Positions 11,447-24,795 of a DNA stretch of 64,000 bases are shown here, piece by piece. The DNA comes from Lonicera japonica (taxonomy: Eukaryota; Streptophyta; Magnoliopsida; Dipsacales; Caprifoliaceae). The position numbers and the translations under genes were made by a program. Below the pieces are notes generated by a model that ran no database searches, was not told where the DNA came from, and was given only the letters and a program-made list of their open reading frames with translations. Every line of letters starts with the position of its first letter. Positions within the stretch are counted from its first letter, which is position 1. The stretch spans positions 31,588,833-31,652,832 of the forward strand of contig CM038466.1 of the NCBI GenBank assembly GCA_021464415.1. The letters run 5' to 3'.

Positions 11447-12067
11447 TGGCTGATTTCATTCATGTACATGATGGGATTCTTTTTGGGGGTATGGATTAGA
11501 ATTAATTTTATTTTTTTTAACAAAATTTATATTGAAATTGAATTCATTTATCATCTCATGATTCATTTTAATTTTGAGTCATTCAATCTCCCCATTTTAA
11601 TACTACAAGGATATATACATAACATACAAGACTGATACATTTAATATTGCCAATTTGTCGCCATGTATGTATATATTGGTTAGCATGCGATGTTCGAATC
11701 ACATTTATCATTATCAAAGTCCATAAAATCCATTCCACCCAGTAAGTTATCGTCACATCAAAATGTCAAATTTTTAAGTCAGATAAATATGTTCATATAA
11801 AATGACTCATAAATTAAAGCATACTTAAGCATTACATAATTTTTTATTTTTTTGATATAAGCATTACATAGCTAATACACATAGTGGTTGGCTTAGGGGG
11901 GTCGAGAAAGAAAACGGGGTTCCCGTGGCTTGAACCTAGGCGTAGGGTGAGGAAACTCACTATTTTTTTCAGTATGCTAGCATCCCATGTGTACGTAGTA
12001 GACAATATTTATTTGAATGATAAACAATTGAAACCTGCTAAAAAAATTAGTTAAAATCTATCATTTA
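11447..12067. other. PRA1 3' flank, no gene
   Basis: AT-rich 3' UTR and intergenic sequence. Two short tRNA-like stretches (near 11665-11705 and, in reverse, 11885-11960) look like SINE or tRNA debris rather than functional genes. Confidence 0.4.
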
Positions 12068-12372
12068 GGTCTCGTTTGGTTGCGTAACTTATCTCATTTA
12101 ATTATTGTTTCATTATAAATTAACAAATCGTAAATTATTTCATTTCAATAAAAAAAATCTATGACGTGATTTTTTCCACATTAACTTATATGATAGTTAT
12201 TTAATTTCAATTATGTCACTACGTTTTTTCATTTAATATATTAGTATTAACTAAAGTTTATGACTTTAGATACTAATTCATTTTTACAATCAAACATTCA
12301 AACTAAATAATTTATAAATTAAGTAATATTAAACTGTCTAATTCGTAAATTAAAACACAACCAAACGAATTC
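12068..12372. mobile_element. Tourist-like (PIF/Harbinger) MITE, 305 bp
   Basis: Terminal inverted repeats are ggtctcgtttggttgcgtaa on the left and gaattcgtttggttgtgttt as the reverse complement of the right end. It is flanked by TTA at 12065-12067 and 12373-12375, the 3-bp target duplication of this superfamily. The interior is AT-rich with no ORF. Confidence 0.75.
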
Positions 12373-12412
12373 TTAATGTTGAACAATCCGGCCACTAACT
12401 ATCGTTTTGTTT

Positions 12413-12723
12413 GAGTTTTTTTTCCAAACTAAGCCACTTTTTTAAGTTATTAGCCAAATTAAGCCACTTTTCAACATATTTATCAAATTAGCACGCTTTT
12501 TAAAATAGTGATTCGAAATCACTATTTTTCCTTTAAAATTCTGATTTCGAATCACTATTTTTCTAGATTTGACTTAAAATAGTGATTTAAAATCACTATT
12601 TTTCCATTAAAATAGTGATTCGAAATCACTATTTTAAAAAGTGTGCTAGTTTAGTAAATATGTTGAAAAGTGGCTTACTTTCATAAATAACTTAAAAAAG
12701 TGATCTATTTAGGCAAATAACTC
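12413..12723. mobile_element. Palindromic Mutator-like MITE, 311 bp
   Basis: The two halves are inverted copies for about 110 bp. Both contain cacttttttaagttatt, agccacttttcaacatattt and gcacnctttttaaaatagtg in opposite orientation. The flanks cgttttgttt (12403-12412) and cgttttgtat (12724-12733) form a 9-10-bp target duplication, as for Mutator-like elements. The core holds about four copies of a short palindrome, aatagtgattcgaaatcact and variants. Confidence 0.82.
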
Positions 12724-13028
12724 CGTTTTGTATACCAATGTTTGGTAACCTCCAAGCAGCTGAATAGGATTATTTTTTTATTTTTTTCTGTCCTTGTCTA
12801 GTTTCGTGCATTACTGGATGAAATACAACTCAACTCATGTCAATTTATCTCAACTTAATTTTTTATTTCACATGGAACTTGATTACACAATTCATTTACG
12901 GTTTAACTTCAATAAATTAATACACAATAAATTAATAATTCCACTTAAATAATAAAATATTTCGGTCCCGACTTGGGCCAACATACTAAATATATATTCT
13001 CGCTAAACACATAAGGTAATAATTTTTT

Positions 13029-14003
13029 GGGTTAATTGCACTTTACCCACCCAAACTATACACTCGGTTACACTGTGCAATACCAACTATTAATTTTTAC
13101 AATTTTTACGCTGAACTTTTAATTTTGTTGCAATGTACCCTCAATTGGTAACGGGGTTAATAAGTTGATGAAATGAAGGGGCAAAATAGGTAAATAACAT
13201 ATTTTCCCCTTCCCCTTCCCCACATCAACATTTCTAATGATTTTTTCCTTTCCCTTACTCCTATCAACAAATGCAAAATGTATGACACATCAAAAAATAA
13301 CTCATAGTAAACAACAACGAAGCCTCAAAACAACAATAAAACAAATGGATCAATGATTCTCACATAATAAACAAATCTTTGTCAACTATTATACAAATGC
13401 ACTAACAACCGAAGCAAACCAACAAAAAATCTTCAATAAAAACGAGATACATACCGTATACACCATCAAGAGCTGTACCATCCCGTATTCTCCAACCCAT
13501 TTCACTATTAACACTAGAACAATCGTCAATCTCCAATTATAAACCCTAATGTATGTATTATTAAGAACCCTAAGTACCGTGTCTACCCATCTTCTCGAAG
13601 CGATATATATAGCTCTAACCCATTTTGCTATTAATCAAGATCTAGGTGATATATAGCTCTAGTGTTAATAGCGGAGATGGGTAGACACAGTAATCAAGCT
13701 CTAATCTCTCAATTTTTCTCCCAAAGTTATATATTAAGAACCCTAAGTACTGTTAGTTATAAAGGGAGAAGTGTATATATGTAATAGAAATGAATGAGGC
13801 GACGTTTTTATCTCAATGCAACTGAGGGGATATGTTATTTACCTATTTTGCCCCTTCATTCCGTCAATTTATTAACCCCGTTACCAATTTAAGGTACATT
13901 GCAACAAAATTAAAAGTTCAGCGTAAAAATTATAAAAATTAATTGTTGGTATGGCACAATGTAACCGAGTGTATAGTTTGGGCGGGTAAAGTGCAACTAA
14001 CCC
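13029..14003. mobile_element. Mutator-like element with ~180-bp TIRs, 975 bp
   Basis: The left arm starts gggttaattgcactttaccc and the reverse complement of the right arm starts gggttagttgcactttaccc. The arms stay alignable for about 180 bp, to caaaataggtaaataacata. The flanks taatttttt (13020-13028) and taatttttc (14004-14012) are a 9-bp target duplication with one mismatch. The ~600-bp interior has no transposase. On the minus strand an ATG near 13503 opens a short frame (MGWRIRDGTALDGVY) ending at a GTATGT donor-like site near 13457, so a captured exon is possible. Confidence 0.85.
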
Positions 14004-14039
14004 TAATTTTTCTTTTGAATTTCTATAACGTATGCACAG

Positions 14040-14310
14040 GCCACTAGAGAGTTAGCCTAAATTATATAAATGTACAACAAAAATGCGACGCAAGTATCAT
14101 TTTTTTTTCACAAAGCAAACATTTATCAAATAACACATGACACTGTAATATGCATGCTATGCATATGCAATATCATATATCACCTGGATCTTGATTACCG
14201 TTTCTACCCATCTTCTCGAAGAAACGCGAACCCATAACCATGTGATTATAGCAATATATATGTCGATAATCGATATAAATATCCATAGAGACATTAATGA
14301 GATCAATACT
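14040..14310. repeat. Dispersed repeat, copy 1
   Basis: Contains gtacaacaaaaatgcgacg, tatgcaatatca, ggatcttgattac and agcaatatatatgtcg in the same order as a second copy at 20455-20784 plus 22414-22560, which is split by a solo LTR. It lies directly right of the MULE at 13029-14003. Family unknown. Confidence 0.6.
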
Positions 14311-14572
14311 TGCACTATTTAAAACCCACTTAGGATTGAAGCAAGCTGATTGATGTTGCTAAGTTAATCACCACTTATCGAGAACATCTACGCGTGAAAC
14401 ACTTCGTTTTGGTACTTCGTGGTTGTTTCAAAATCTATTACACTTCGTTTGATTGCAACATAGCAAATGGTAATTAGAATAAATGATATGATTTGTAAGA
14501 GAAATTAGAGAATAAGTTTAGGGCACGTGGTGAAATACTTTCCATCATTTACTTATTTCTATGCGTATATAT

Positions 14573-15871
14573 TGTAGGGAATTAGAGCAGTGAATATGCA
14601 TCACATACACAATAAACTGCACTGATCATTAAACCCTAAGATCTATGCTGTTCGATAATAATCGAAAACATACCTTTGAACACAGCGGATCTTATCTTTC
14701 TGTTGCTGTCGTTTTAGCGTAGAAAGTAAGACGCCTTTACGGTATGCACACATGAACGAGAACGGATCCTTTCTTGGTGTACTAGCACACACATTTTAGG
14801 GTTATCTCTATTTTGCCTCTCTTAATTTCGTTAAAGAAAGGAGGCTAATGGTTGTCCCTTTTAAAGGGAAACCCTAATGAGAAATCCTAAGTAATAAAGT
14901 GTATTAGGCCCGAGTCCAACTAGGGCCAAGCCCAATTCATTTTTGATCCTTCTTATATTGGTGTGCGACCCTGTAGGTTTATACTCCTTTGGCAGTGCAA
15001 TTAAAAGCCCGTTTTAATTACACAAATAGTAAGTGGTCTCTAGTAAGACATTACTATTATCCAAAGGGTATAAAGGTCAAAACGATACAACCTTAAATGA
15101 TATGCCACATATTAATTCCTTTTGTCTACTAATATCTAGATTGAACACAAGACTCAGGCAAGTGTCATTCTTGTATAGTTCAATCTTTATTTCTTGATCT
15201 CTACGTATAATTAATCTTATACAAATGACACCTCATTTGTGCATGGCCATGCAAACATTAATTATACTCATCAAGGGACTCAAATATATCTTTTTCTCGT
15301 TATATGAGAGTGACAAATTCCATCTTGATCAATCACATACCTCTACATAGTTTATAGTATGCTTGATCATCATTTTTATAATTACTCGGTCAAGAGCAAC
15401 GCTTGATGATGCCCATCACACCAATCCCTATGCTGGTAACCATGACGATCTCAGGTCTGAGGATAATACGATATCACTAATGGGAACATCACTGATGACA
15501 TTATATAACACTCATCGCAGTGCCCCAAAGTGGGTCTGTCCAATACATTGTTCCCTAACAAGTATCAGTGTGTTCAGCTTGATATCTCCATATCTATGAC
15601 TTATGAAATATAGTCATCAGCTGACTCATACTCTAATCATTATATCAATATAGTTCTAGATTATTGACATATGATTAGGGACAAATAAATAATATTATTA
15701 CTTATTTACTAGCATCCCACAATCAAGTCACGTACTTGATGAACTAGTATTAATACATATTATTCATAAAACAATCTAAAGTCAAATGAAATAAACTTTA
15801 TTAATAATAATAAGCAAAATATATCCAAATATAAATCATAACTTATGAATAGTCCTAGGGCATATCTCTTT
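14573..15871 (-). mobile_element. Solo LTR of a Copia-like retrotransposon, minus orientation
   Basis: Read on the minus strand it begins close to agatatgccctagga and continues with tandem aat/att-rich sequence, resembling the start of BARE/Angela-type Copia LTRs (known pattern: tggaaatatgccctagagg). It ends ...aattccctaca at 14573. The 5-bp flanks tatat (14568-14572 and 15872-15876) could be a target duplication, but the sequence is low complexity and the terminal bases at the 15.87-kb end are degraded. No internal domain or second LTR is seen, so it is probably a solo LTR of about 1.3 kb. Confidence 0.6.
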
Positions 15872-16838
15872 TATATATATGTGCTCTTTTTATGTGGAAA
15901 ATTTATCTTCCTCACTTTTCCAAAAAAAAAATTTCTATGAAAAAAACACAGAAGTCGGTTAACCAAAAATTAAGAGTTGTATAATTAATATATTATTGAA
16001 TCATGGCTAGTATATAAAAATAACAATGAAGAAGAAAGTTGATGCCGAGTGAATGAGAAGGGGAAGCAATAATAAGTCGAAGATGAACGAAAAACATTAT
16101 AAAATACTTTTTTTTCCTAACAAGTGATGCGCCTTTAATAAAATACAAAATAAATTAGGTTTTATCAAATAGGGTGTGCCTTAATTAAAAATGAAATGTG
16201 CCAATACCCCCTGCCTTTGTAAAGCTTGAAGATCAATTTACTAATTATAAATGCAAATAAAAAGTAATCCCTAAATTTTCCTTGTTTAATACTAGGGTAT
16301 GACCGGCCGTACCTTTGCACAATATAAAAAAAAAATTATAACATATATTGTGTAGTTCGGCAAAAAATATATAACCTAAAAAGCGTGGTAATTAATAGAT
16401 GAGATACTATTATAATACAACAATATATAGTAATTAACCTCCATTTAACACTATATGCAAAGTAACATTCTAGTGTTTGCTCGTGTCTAAAGCAAGGTGA
16501 TAATTTATCAATCGCCAAATCTTTCTTATTTGTTCGGGGTTTCACTTCTAAATACCAAGTTTGAAATATGAAATTCAATTTTTAAATCTTCAGTAAGGGC
16601 CTTGTTTGTGTATTCGCTAACTTTCTTCCACGCGGATAAATTTCAAATTTTGGTAGATTTTTTTTAAAGCAAACATAAATTACATCACTGAACATCACAA
16701 CATACATTAAGTAAGAGAAAGTTAAGCTTGCCCTCGAGCCAAACAACAGTTAGCTACATTTGTACTGCAACAATAATGGGAAGAGATTGAGCTACAAAAG
16801 TACAAATTATAAGAACCTAAAATCAAAGTCAAAATTTT
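15872..16838. other. AT-rich DNA without genes
   Basis: No coding region supported. About 16593-16750 has weak inverted ends (ttgtttgtgtattcgctaac against ttgtttggctcgagggcaag) that may be a decayed MITE. Confidence 0.35.
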
Positions 16839-17448
16839 GGGTAAAAAAATACTTTAGTCCATTAATGTTTACTTTCAATCTCACTTTGGTCTTTGATGTT
16901 TCAATTTGCTTGAATAGAACCCCGAAGTATCAATCGTGTGTCACTATGGTCCCAAATTAGACATAAGTCCAATTTTCCATCAGTTTTATGCCCACGGAGT
17001 GCACATGTGAGTAATTCAAGGCTATAATTGTCAATTTAGATCATTGGAGGGAAACCCCCCGCCTTTTTCACCCTCCTCCCCCTCCCAGCAACAATATGTT
17101 ATATATCTATATATGTGTACATATATATGTATATATATCATCAAAAATATATCCAAAAAATGCATTCTTCATTACAGTTTGCTCTATTTCAATTCAACCA
17201 ACCAAGGACAAAGAAACGGATGGGAATTTCTGATGCAATTTGTATTGTGTAAGAAGAATAATGGTTAAGACATTATGGACGGATTTGAACCCAAGAAGGC
17301 GATTCAGAATTTGCAAAGCAAGCCTCAATTGTTTTTACTAGTTGTTATTTTTCATAAACGTATATAGTTATATTGTTTTATCTTTGTAGGGTTGTGGCTC
17401 ATTCTTTTGGGTTGACCCACTAATGTGCAAGTGATCCATTATTATTAT

Positions 17449-18925
<1,477 letters not shown>

Positions 18926-20316
18926 TTACTTTTAGACTTGTATCGTTATAATTATTCTTGGTTTCTTAAGGAAGATTTTGAGTTTGGAGGAAAATGAGAA
19001 AAGGCAGACATCAAAGAGCAAAAAGTTGTTGGGTTTTTTTTTTTTGGGATAATTGTTATTTATAATCTTATGAATTAATGTTAAATAAAGTTGCTGTTTT
19101 GGGGTTAAATTTATTATAGTATATTTTTCAGTTTTTTTGAATCAATATACTACAAATTGTAGTTTGTTTTTGTTAAATCAATGTAGTGGAGATTATGAAA
19201 ATTAATGTACTATGTTTTTGTCTTGTGAATCATTCTAGTGGATATTATGAAAATTACTTGATACGTTATTTTGAAACCATACTCTATTTTTTAATAGAAC
19301 AAGCAACAAGTTGGTACATTATAACCATAATTAATTAGAGATTACAAAGAATCAGCAACAAGATATATAATATGTATAATCATTAAATTGAGACAACTAG
19401 TAATACATAATAAAAGCTTGCATACATAATTAGTTAATTTATTCATTAAAAAATTGGGATGCTTGTAACCATAAAGGCTATATCAACTGCACTATCCCTA
19501 CAAGCTATACCAAAAAACAAGCATTTTTATCCATGTAAGTTATCTCATATAAGCTATGCCAAAAAAAGACAAGTTTTCTCATCCATATAAGAGAACCAAA
19601 AAAAGGACCAAGTTTTTCCAGCAAAAAAACATAAAAAAAAAGGACTAATAACTATATTTTCTCTATATACATGTATTCACATTTTCATCAACAAAGACCA
19701 ACAAACCAAGAAGAGTAGTAAAAATTTACCATACAATGGTGCATCAAATATCTCAAGTTCTTTAGTCCTCACTTCCCAACTCATTGTAGTCTTCTTCACC
19801 ATTATCGATTGCCTCGATCATCTAATTTTTCCGTGCCGATTTGTCATAATTTTGGTCTACTTGTTAGCCTTAAATTGCTATGTTCTTATGATTTGTTGTG
19901 TATGAAGATTATTAGTGTATGAATGTGTATTAAGCAATGGATTGTTTAAAGTGACAACTATAGCCTTGGAATACCCACATGTGCACCATACATGCAAAAA
20001 ATTGACATAAAATTGAACTTCTGTCCAATTTGGGACCATAGTACGTGACACACGATTGATACTTTGGGGTCCTATTCAAGCAAATTGAAACATCAAGGAC
20101 CAAAGTGAGACCAAAGGCAAACATTAAGGGGCTAAAGCGTTTTTTACCCTAAAATCTTTGAAGCAAAAACCCAAAAGATTAAAGGTTTGTTCAGCAAACC
20201 TTAAATTATTATTGAAAAATCAACTTACATCACTGTTTGTCAAATAGATCGACTTAGCTACGAGCTTACCACGAGTCGACATTTATGAAATAAACACCTA
20301 ATCCATAATGTTACAA

Positions 20317-20341
20317 ATATATATATATATATATATATATA
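20317..20341. repeat. (AT)n microsatellite
   Basis: Twelve AT dinucleotides. Similar short AT runs occur at about 22891-22913 and 28549-28561. Confidence 0.9.
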
Positions 20342-20454
20342 CTTTTACATATTTATAAGACAACAAAGCTTCAAAAAGTCATCCGCAAGGTTTAAATACA
20401 CAATATTATAATTAAGTGCCATAATTGAAAAGAAGTAAAGTAATAGATAATAGG

Positions 20455-20784
20455 CTACCAGGGGGTTAACCTAAATATATATATATACATGTACAACAAA
20501 AATGCGACGTAGGTATCAGAGGCTATAATGCGTCTCGAACCCGGCCTCCTGCTAATCAATAGTGTCTTACCATTGAAAGTTTTTCAAATTTTTTTTCAAA
20601 CAGAGTAAGCCAAATGCTCAGTAAGGGGGGGGGGGGGGGGTATCTAAGAGGTTTAGAAAATCAATTATACCATATGTCTCTTCAACAATTTTATAATTTA
20701 TTTCTTTCACAAGGCAAACAGTCATCAAATAATGCACGATAATATAATATGCATACGCAATATCACATGGGTCTTGATTACTGT
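20455..20784. repeat. Dispersed repeat, copy 2 (left part)
   Basis: Matches 14040-14190 (gtacaacaaaaatgcgacg, caaataatgcacgataatat, cttgattactgt) with an extra ~110 bp including a 13-G run at about 20628. The match stops at the solo LTR and resumes at 22414. Confidence 0.6.
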
Positions 20785-22413
20785 TGTTGACCTTAAAGTC
20801 AATTAATCTTATTTTGATAATTACAATAAGTTAATAAAGTGTTATTTAACTCGGTTGTTCCAATGATGATAGCCATTTTAACCAATATATCTTTCGACCA
20901 AGTGTAATTTCAAACCGAAGCAAATCTCACACAAGCTTTACAAACGCCTCTACTCACAAGAAATGAACTCAAGTGATATACATGTGCTATACAAAGCCAA
21001 GAAAAGATCTAGATCATCAAGCAAGTGAAGATATGCACAAGAATGATCTCTACATGTTCTACAAGTTATCAAAACCAAGAAAGGATCAAGAACATCAAAC
21101 AAGTAAAGATACGCACAAGAAAATCAAGCATCACGAAGACTCGAATTATCATTAAATGGAGTGAGTGCTTAGATTTTATGTAAAGATACTTTATTGATCA
21201 AATTCCTATAGCTCAAACATATTCTTACATCTTTTAAAGATTGATTCAAACTAGTTTGAAATTGAATTTATTTGAAAAACATCATTTTATGAAAACCGAG
21301 TTTCAAAATAAATTCATATTAATTTTAAATGATCATATTTTAAGCTCTAATAAAAATAGGTATCTTAGAAACATATCTTTGAGGTTTAAAAATCATTAGA
21401 ATTTTATTTGAAACTAAATTGTTAAATTACAAAAATATTTTTATTTTACATTTAAAATTCGCTCAATTTTTGTCCAGTTTTGATCTAACGGTAAGATGGA
21501 GGCCTTCCCGGACTCCGATAATTTTGAAATTTTTATAGTAGTTAGACAACATCTCCTGGCACTTTTCACTAAAATTTTAGCATGATCCAACGATCAAATT
21601 GGGAGAAATTAACAAAACAAATTTGAAATGTTTTTTTTGTCAAAACTAGCTGTTGGAACTTTGACAAATGTGCAATTTTGACCCATTAATTAATTAATCC
21701 ACTACAAACGGCTATAAACTTTTTCAAGCTATAAATATGAGTTTTAAGACTCATTTTTAACAACTTGAATGATCATAGAAAACCATTTTTCATATATTCT
21801 TATTATTCAAGTATTCTAGCTAAAGCATTGATCAATCTCTTCATTCTTTGAGCCTATATACTTTGATCAATTTTGATATCTCTTAGTGTGAGCTTCATTT
21901 GTATTTTGTTATACACAAGAGAGATATTGTACATTGGTGTTAGCCACCAAAACTTATTCAAATCATATTTGTGAGAGGTGTATCTCATAGAATAGCAAGA
22001 GGGATTTCTTGTGAGAGTATTGAGGGTGTTTCAATACTTGTAAGAGTGTGTGACAAGAATACACTTGTAGAGGTTTGATCTTCACCCGGAAGGAGATCGG
22101 TTATAGTGAAAATTCTCGGGGAACTAACCGAGCGCGGAGTAGGGGGAACAAGCCGAACCGTGTGGACAAAAAATCTTCGACTTCAAATTGGTTCAATCTT
22201 TCTTACTCAATCTCTTTATTTATTTGTTATATTAATTGATTGAAGTTGCTTATATTATTGCTTATTCTTGGGATTGATTATTTAATTGATTATTTTCCTT
22301 GATAAACTTATTTAACTAAGTTGCTTTGCTTAAATATTTTAAAAACGTTTTAATTCCGCATTAAGTTTTTAAAACCCTATTCACCCCCCCTCTAGGGTAT
22401 TTTCCGACCTACA
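20785..22413 (+). mobile_element. Solo LTR, 1629 bp, family X, plus orientation
   Basis: Begins tgttgaccttaaagtcaatt and ends gtattttccgacctaca. It is flanked by the exact 5-bp duplication actgt at 20780-20784 and 22414-22418. The end region carries the cattcaccccccctctaggg-type motif common near plant LTR ends (here cctattcaccccccctctag). A second solo LTR of the same family lies inverted at 34490-36300. No internal domain is seen on either side, so it is a recombination product. Confidence 0.9.
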
Positions 22414-22560
22414 ACTGTGTCAACTCATCTTCTCCAAAAACCCTGAACCTATCTATAACCATGTACATCATATAGCAATATATATGTCGTCATTAATAAT
22501 CCAAGAGATATATATCGATATAAATATTCACGGAGACATAGATGATATCAATATATATGA
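22414..22560. repeat. Dispersed repeat, copy 2 (right part)
   Basis: Continues the match to 14200-14310: tcatcttctcc, aaccatgta, agcaatatatatgtcg and ggagacat-gat-atcaat. Confidence 0.55.
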
Positions 22561-23812
22561 TGATAGAGATGATAAGAAGGAACCACGATGACCCACCATA
22601 TACATAATAACCGTGCCTTGTCGAGTCTAGATTCTCGGGTTACTCATCACTGGCTTTAGACCGTCCTTATTGCTGCCTTCTTGAGGTTTAGAGATTTTCA
22701 ACATAAGTGCATTGAGCCCTACTTATTTACATTGGCAAGCACAAGAAGATATCCAGTCCTATAACACCACAAAGATACATAATCGAGATAAATTCCATAG
22801 TCTTAAGATAACCACAAAGATTCTTCATATAGATTTCAGATTGAGAGTTTGATATAGCCAGTGAAATTAAATATCATGATAATAGACATAGTTATATATA
22901 TATATATATATATACATCGATGCCGTAATTCGGGTAGACACTATGGATACCTGTTTATACATGCTAATGCACCAGGAAATACAATATCCATGCAAAAATT
23001 TCTAAATTTATCACCAAGTTAACATGAATCTTAAGTGATGAAGAATTTACGCCAAACATACCTCACATACAAGATTGTTAACTTGGAAAATTAGATAGAT
23101 TGTACACATGAATATTTCTCTTTGGAAATTCCTTCATCACTTATGAGCCATCAACTATTTTATTCGTAACCATGGCTAGATCAACACAATTTAATGAACA
23201 ATTCAAAGTGAATAATTCATAACACATGCAAAGGCACATACTTAACCTTTACCTCAAATATTCCAAGTTAGAAATGAGATTGAATGATCCAACTACCAAG
23301 GTTCTAAGCTTTTCTTCCTAATTACACCAAGCTCCAAGGTTATAGTATGAAGAAAATGATCAATTATTATTAATTCCCAACAATTTTGCAATTTCCGCCA
23401 AGATTATACCAAAATCCCAAATTTCTGATCCCACCACCCCTCTCTAAGTGTTCTAGTTCTCTCTGGACCAATTTGTAAGCAATTATGGTGTTAATAATAA
23501 AAATATCCCAAAGTAAAACCTTTAAAACTGATCAAAGTATGTTTATCTCAAGCCCATGATTGTTCATAACTTGGCCATGATCGATCATATCATGGCCAAC
23601 TTACAAGTAAACTCCCGAGAGTCTCATACCCATGATCGATCATGCCTTGGTCATGATCGATAATGGCCAATTAAAAAAGTTAAATGTTTCCCATTTTTAG
23701 CTCTATGATTGCTCATGCTCCACCCATTATCAATTATGCCCTCCTAAACACTAGATTAAGTCTTTAAACCTCGAATTTTTCACTTAATTAAAGCTAATAC
23801 ATAACTAATTAC
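22561..23812. other. AT-rich DNA, no gene
   Basis: No coding region supported. The stretch 23560-23740 has several loosely repeated catgatcgatcatg-type palindromic words, of unknown meaning. Confidence 0.4.
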
Positions 23813-24795
23813 CAGTATTTTCAATTGCGATAGTGCGTCGCATAGTATTTTGGTTCCGAAATTATGTAGCGTAAGCAAATAACGTAATCGCGTAAGCTAT
23901 TCGGGCATGTATTTTTTAAATAAAAAGATTATATATATTCTTACCTCAAAAAAATAATTAAATAAGTACAATTAACAAAAATTCATGCAATCATTTCTAA
24001 TAACCAAAATACCATAAAATCCCTATAATAATTCCTAGGAAGCTATAAAAAGTGAACAAGGTTCAAATATTCAATCCTAACAAACACATATCAAGTTTAA
24101 AAGTTGATTCACAAAATGCCACCTTCTGGTTATAGTCTTATTTCCCCCTCGAATAGATTCTTCTTTTTGGTTGGGCTGTCAAGAATGTAGAGGAGGTAGA
24201 TGGGCAGTTGGTCAGATCTAGCTAGTATAAATGTCTTGTAGCGAGTGTTAACCATGATATTTATTACGATTCCCTTTCTTAACATCTTAAACTTTTGGGA
24301 GAGATGGTTTCTAACATGGTATCCGAGGTTGGTTTTCTGGGAGGTCCAAGGTTCAAGCCTTGGCACCTCCATCCCCCATTTGTTAATCCGAAATTTGAAA
24401 TTTGTTTGCTCTCCACGTGCGAGTATGGGGTCGCACGTGAGGGATGGTGTTAACCATGATATTTATTACGATTCCTTTTTCTAACAGCTTAAGCTTTTGG
24501 GAAAGATGGTTTCTAACAGCGAGCAGCTCTTGGATACTTTCTTCGTAAACATAGATATGTTGTTACTTTTTTCACTATCAATGAAGCACAAAGCCTTTTG
24601 ACTTCCATGACTTCTCTAGAGTCAATAATGTTATATGAGGAAGCAAAATAGGTGTTCGAAGTTCGTTCGATTGATTCAATATCGATGAATCTCCGCAAAT
24701 AGCACACGCTATTTGGAAAAAAAAACCAAATATGGAGTGTGCTACATAGTATTTTATTAAAAAAATGTGCTATAGCGCATAGTATAGTGACTCAA
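23813..24795. mobile_element. hAT relative of the 819-4048 element, with nested TRIM
   Basis: The left terminus cagtattttcaattgcgata is a variant of the first element's TIR, and 23860-24120 aligns with 850-1140 (gcgtaagctattcggg, atgcaatcatttc, ataattcctag-aagc-ataaaaa). The right end near 24795 (gctatagcgcatagta) has the same GCG/TAGC style but is degraded and no clean 8-bp duplication is visible. No transposase frame. Confidence 0.6.
24246..24518 (+). mobile_element. TRIM/SMART miniature LTR retrotransposon, complete
   Basis: Two 71-bp direct terminal repeats (24246-24316 and 24448-24518), each starting TGTTAACCATG and ending TTTCTAACA, enclose a 131-bp interior. Directly after the first repeat is tggtatccgagg (24317-24328), close to the plant initiator-tRNA-Met primer site TGGTATCAGAGC. 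A purine-rich tract, gagggatgg, precedes the second repeat. The flanks are the exact 5-bp duplication gcgag (24241-24245 and 24519-24523). There is no coding capacity, as expected of TRIMs. The interior contains the hairpin 24340-24370, which looks like the 3' half of a tRNA. Confidence 0.95.

Noticed and set aside
15363..15599. 78-codon frame
   Set aside because: It lies within the Copia-like solo LTR.
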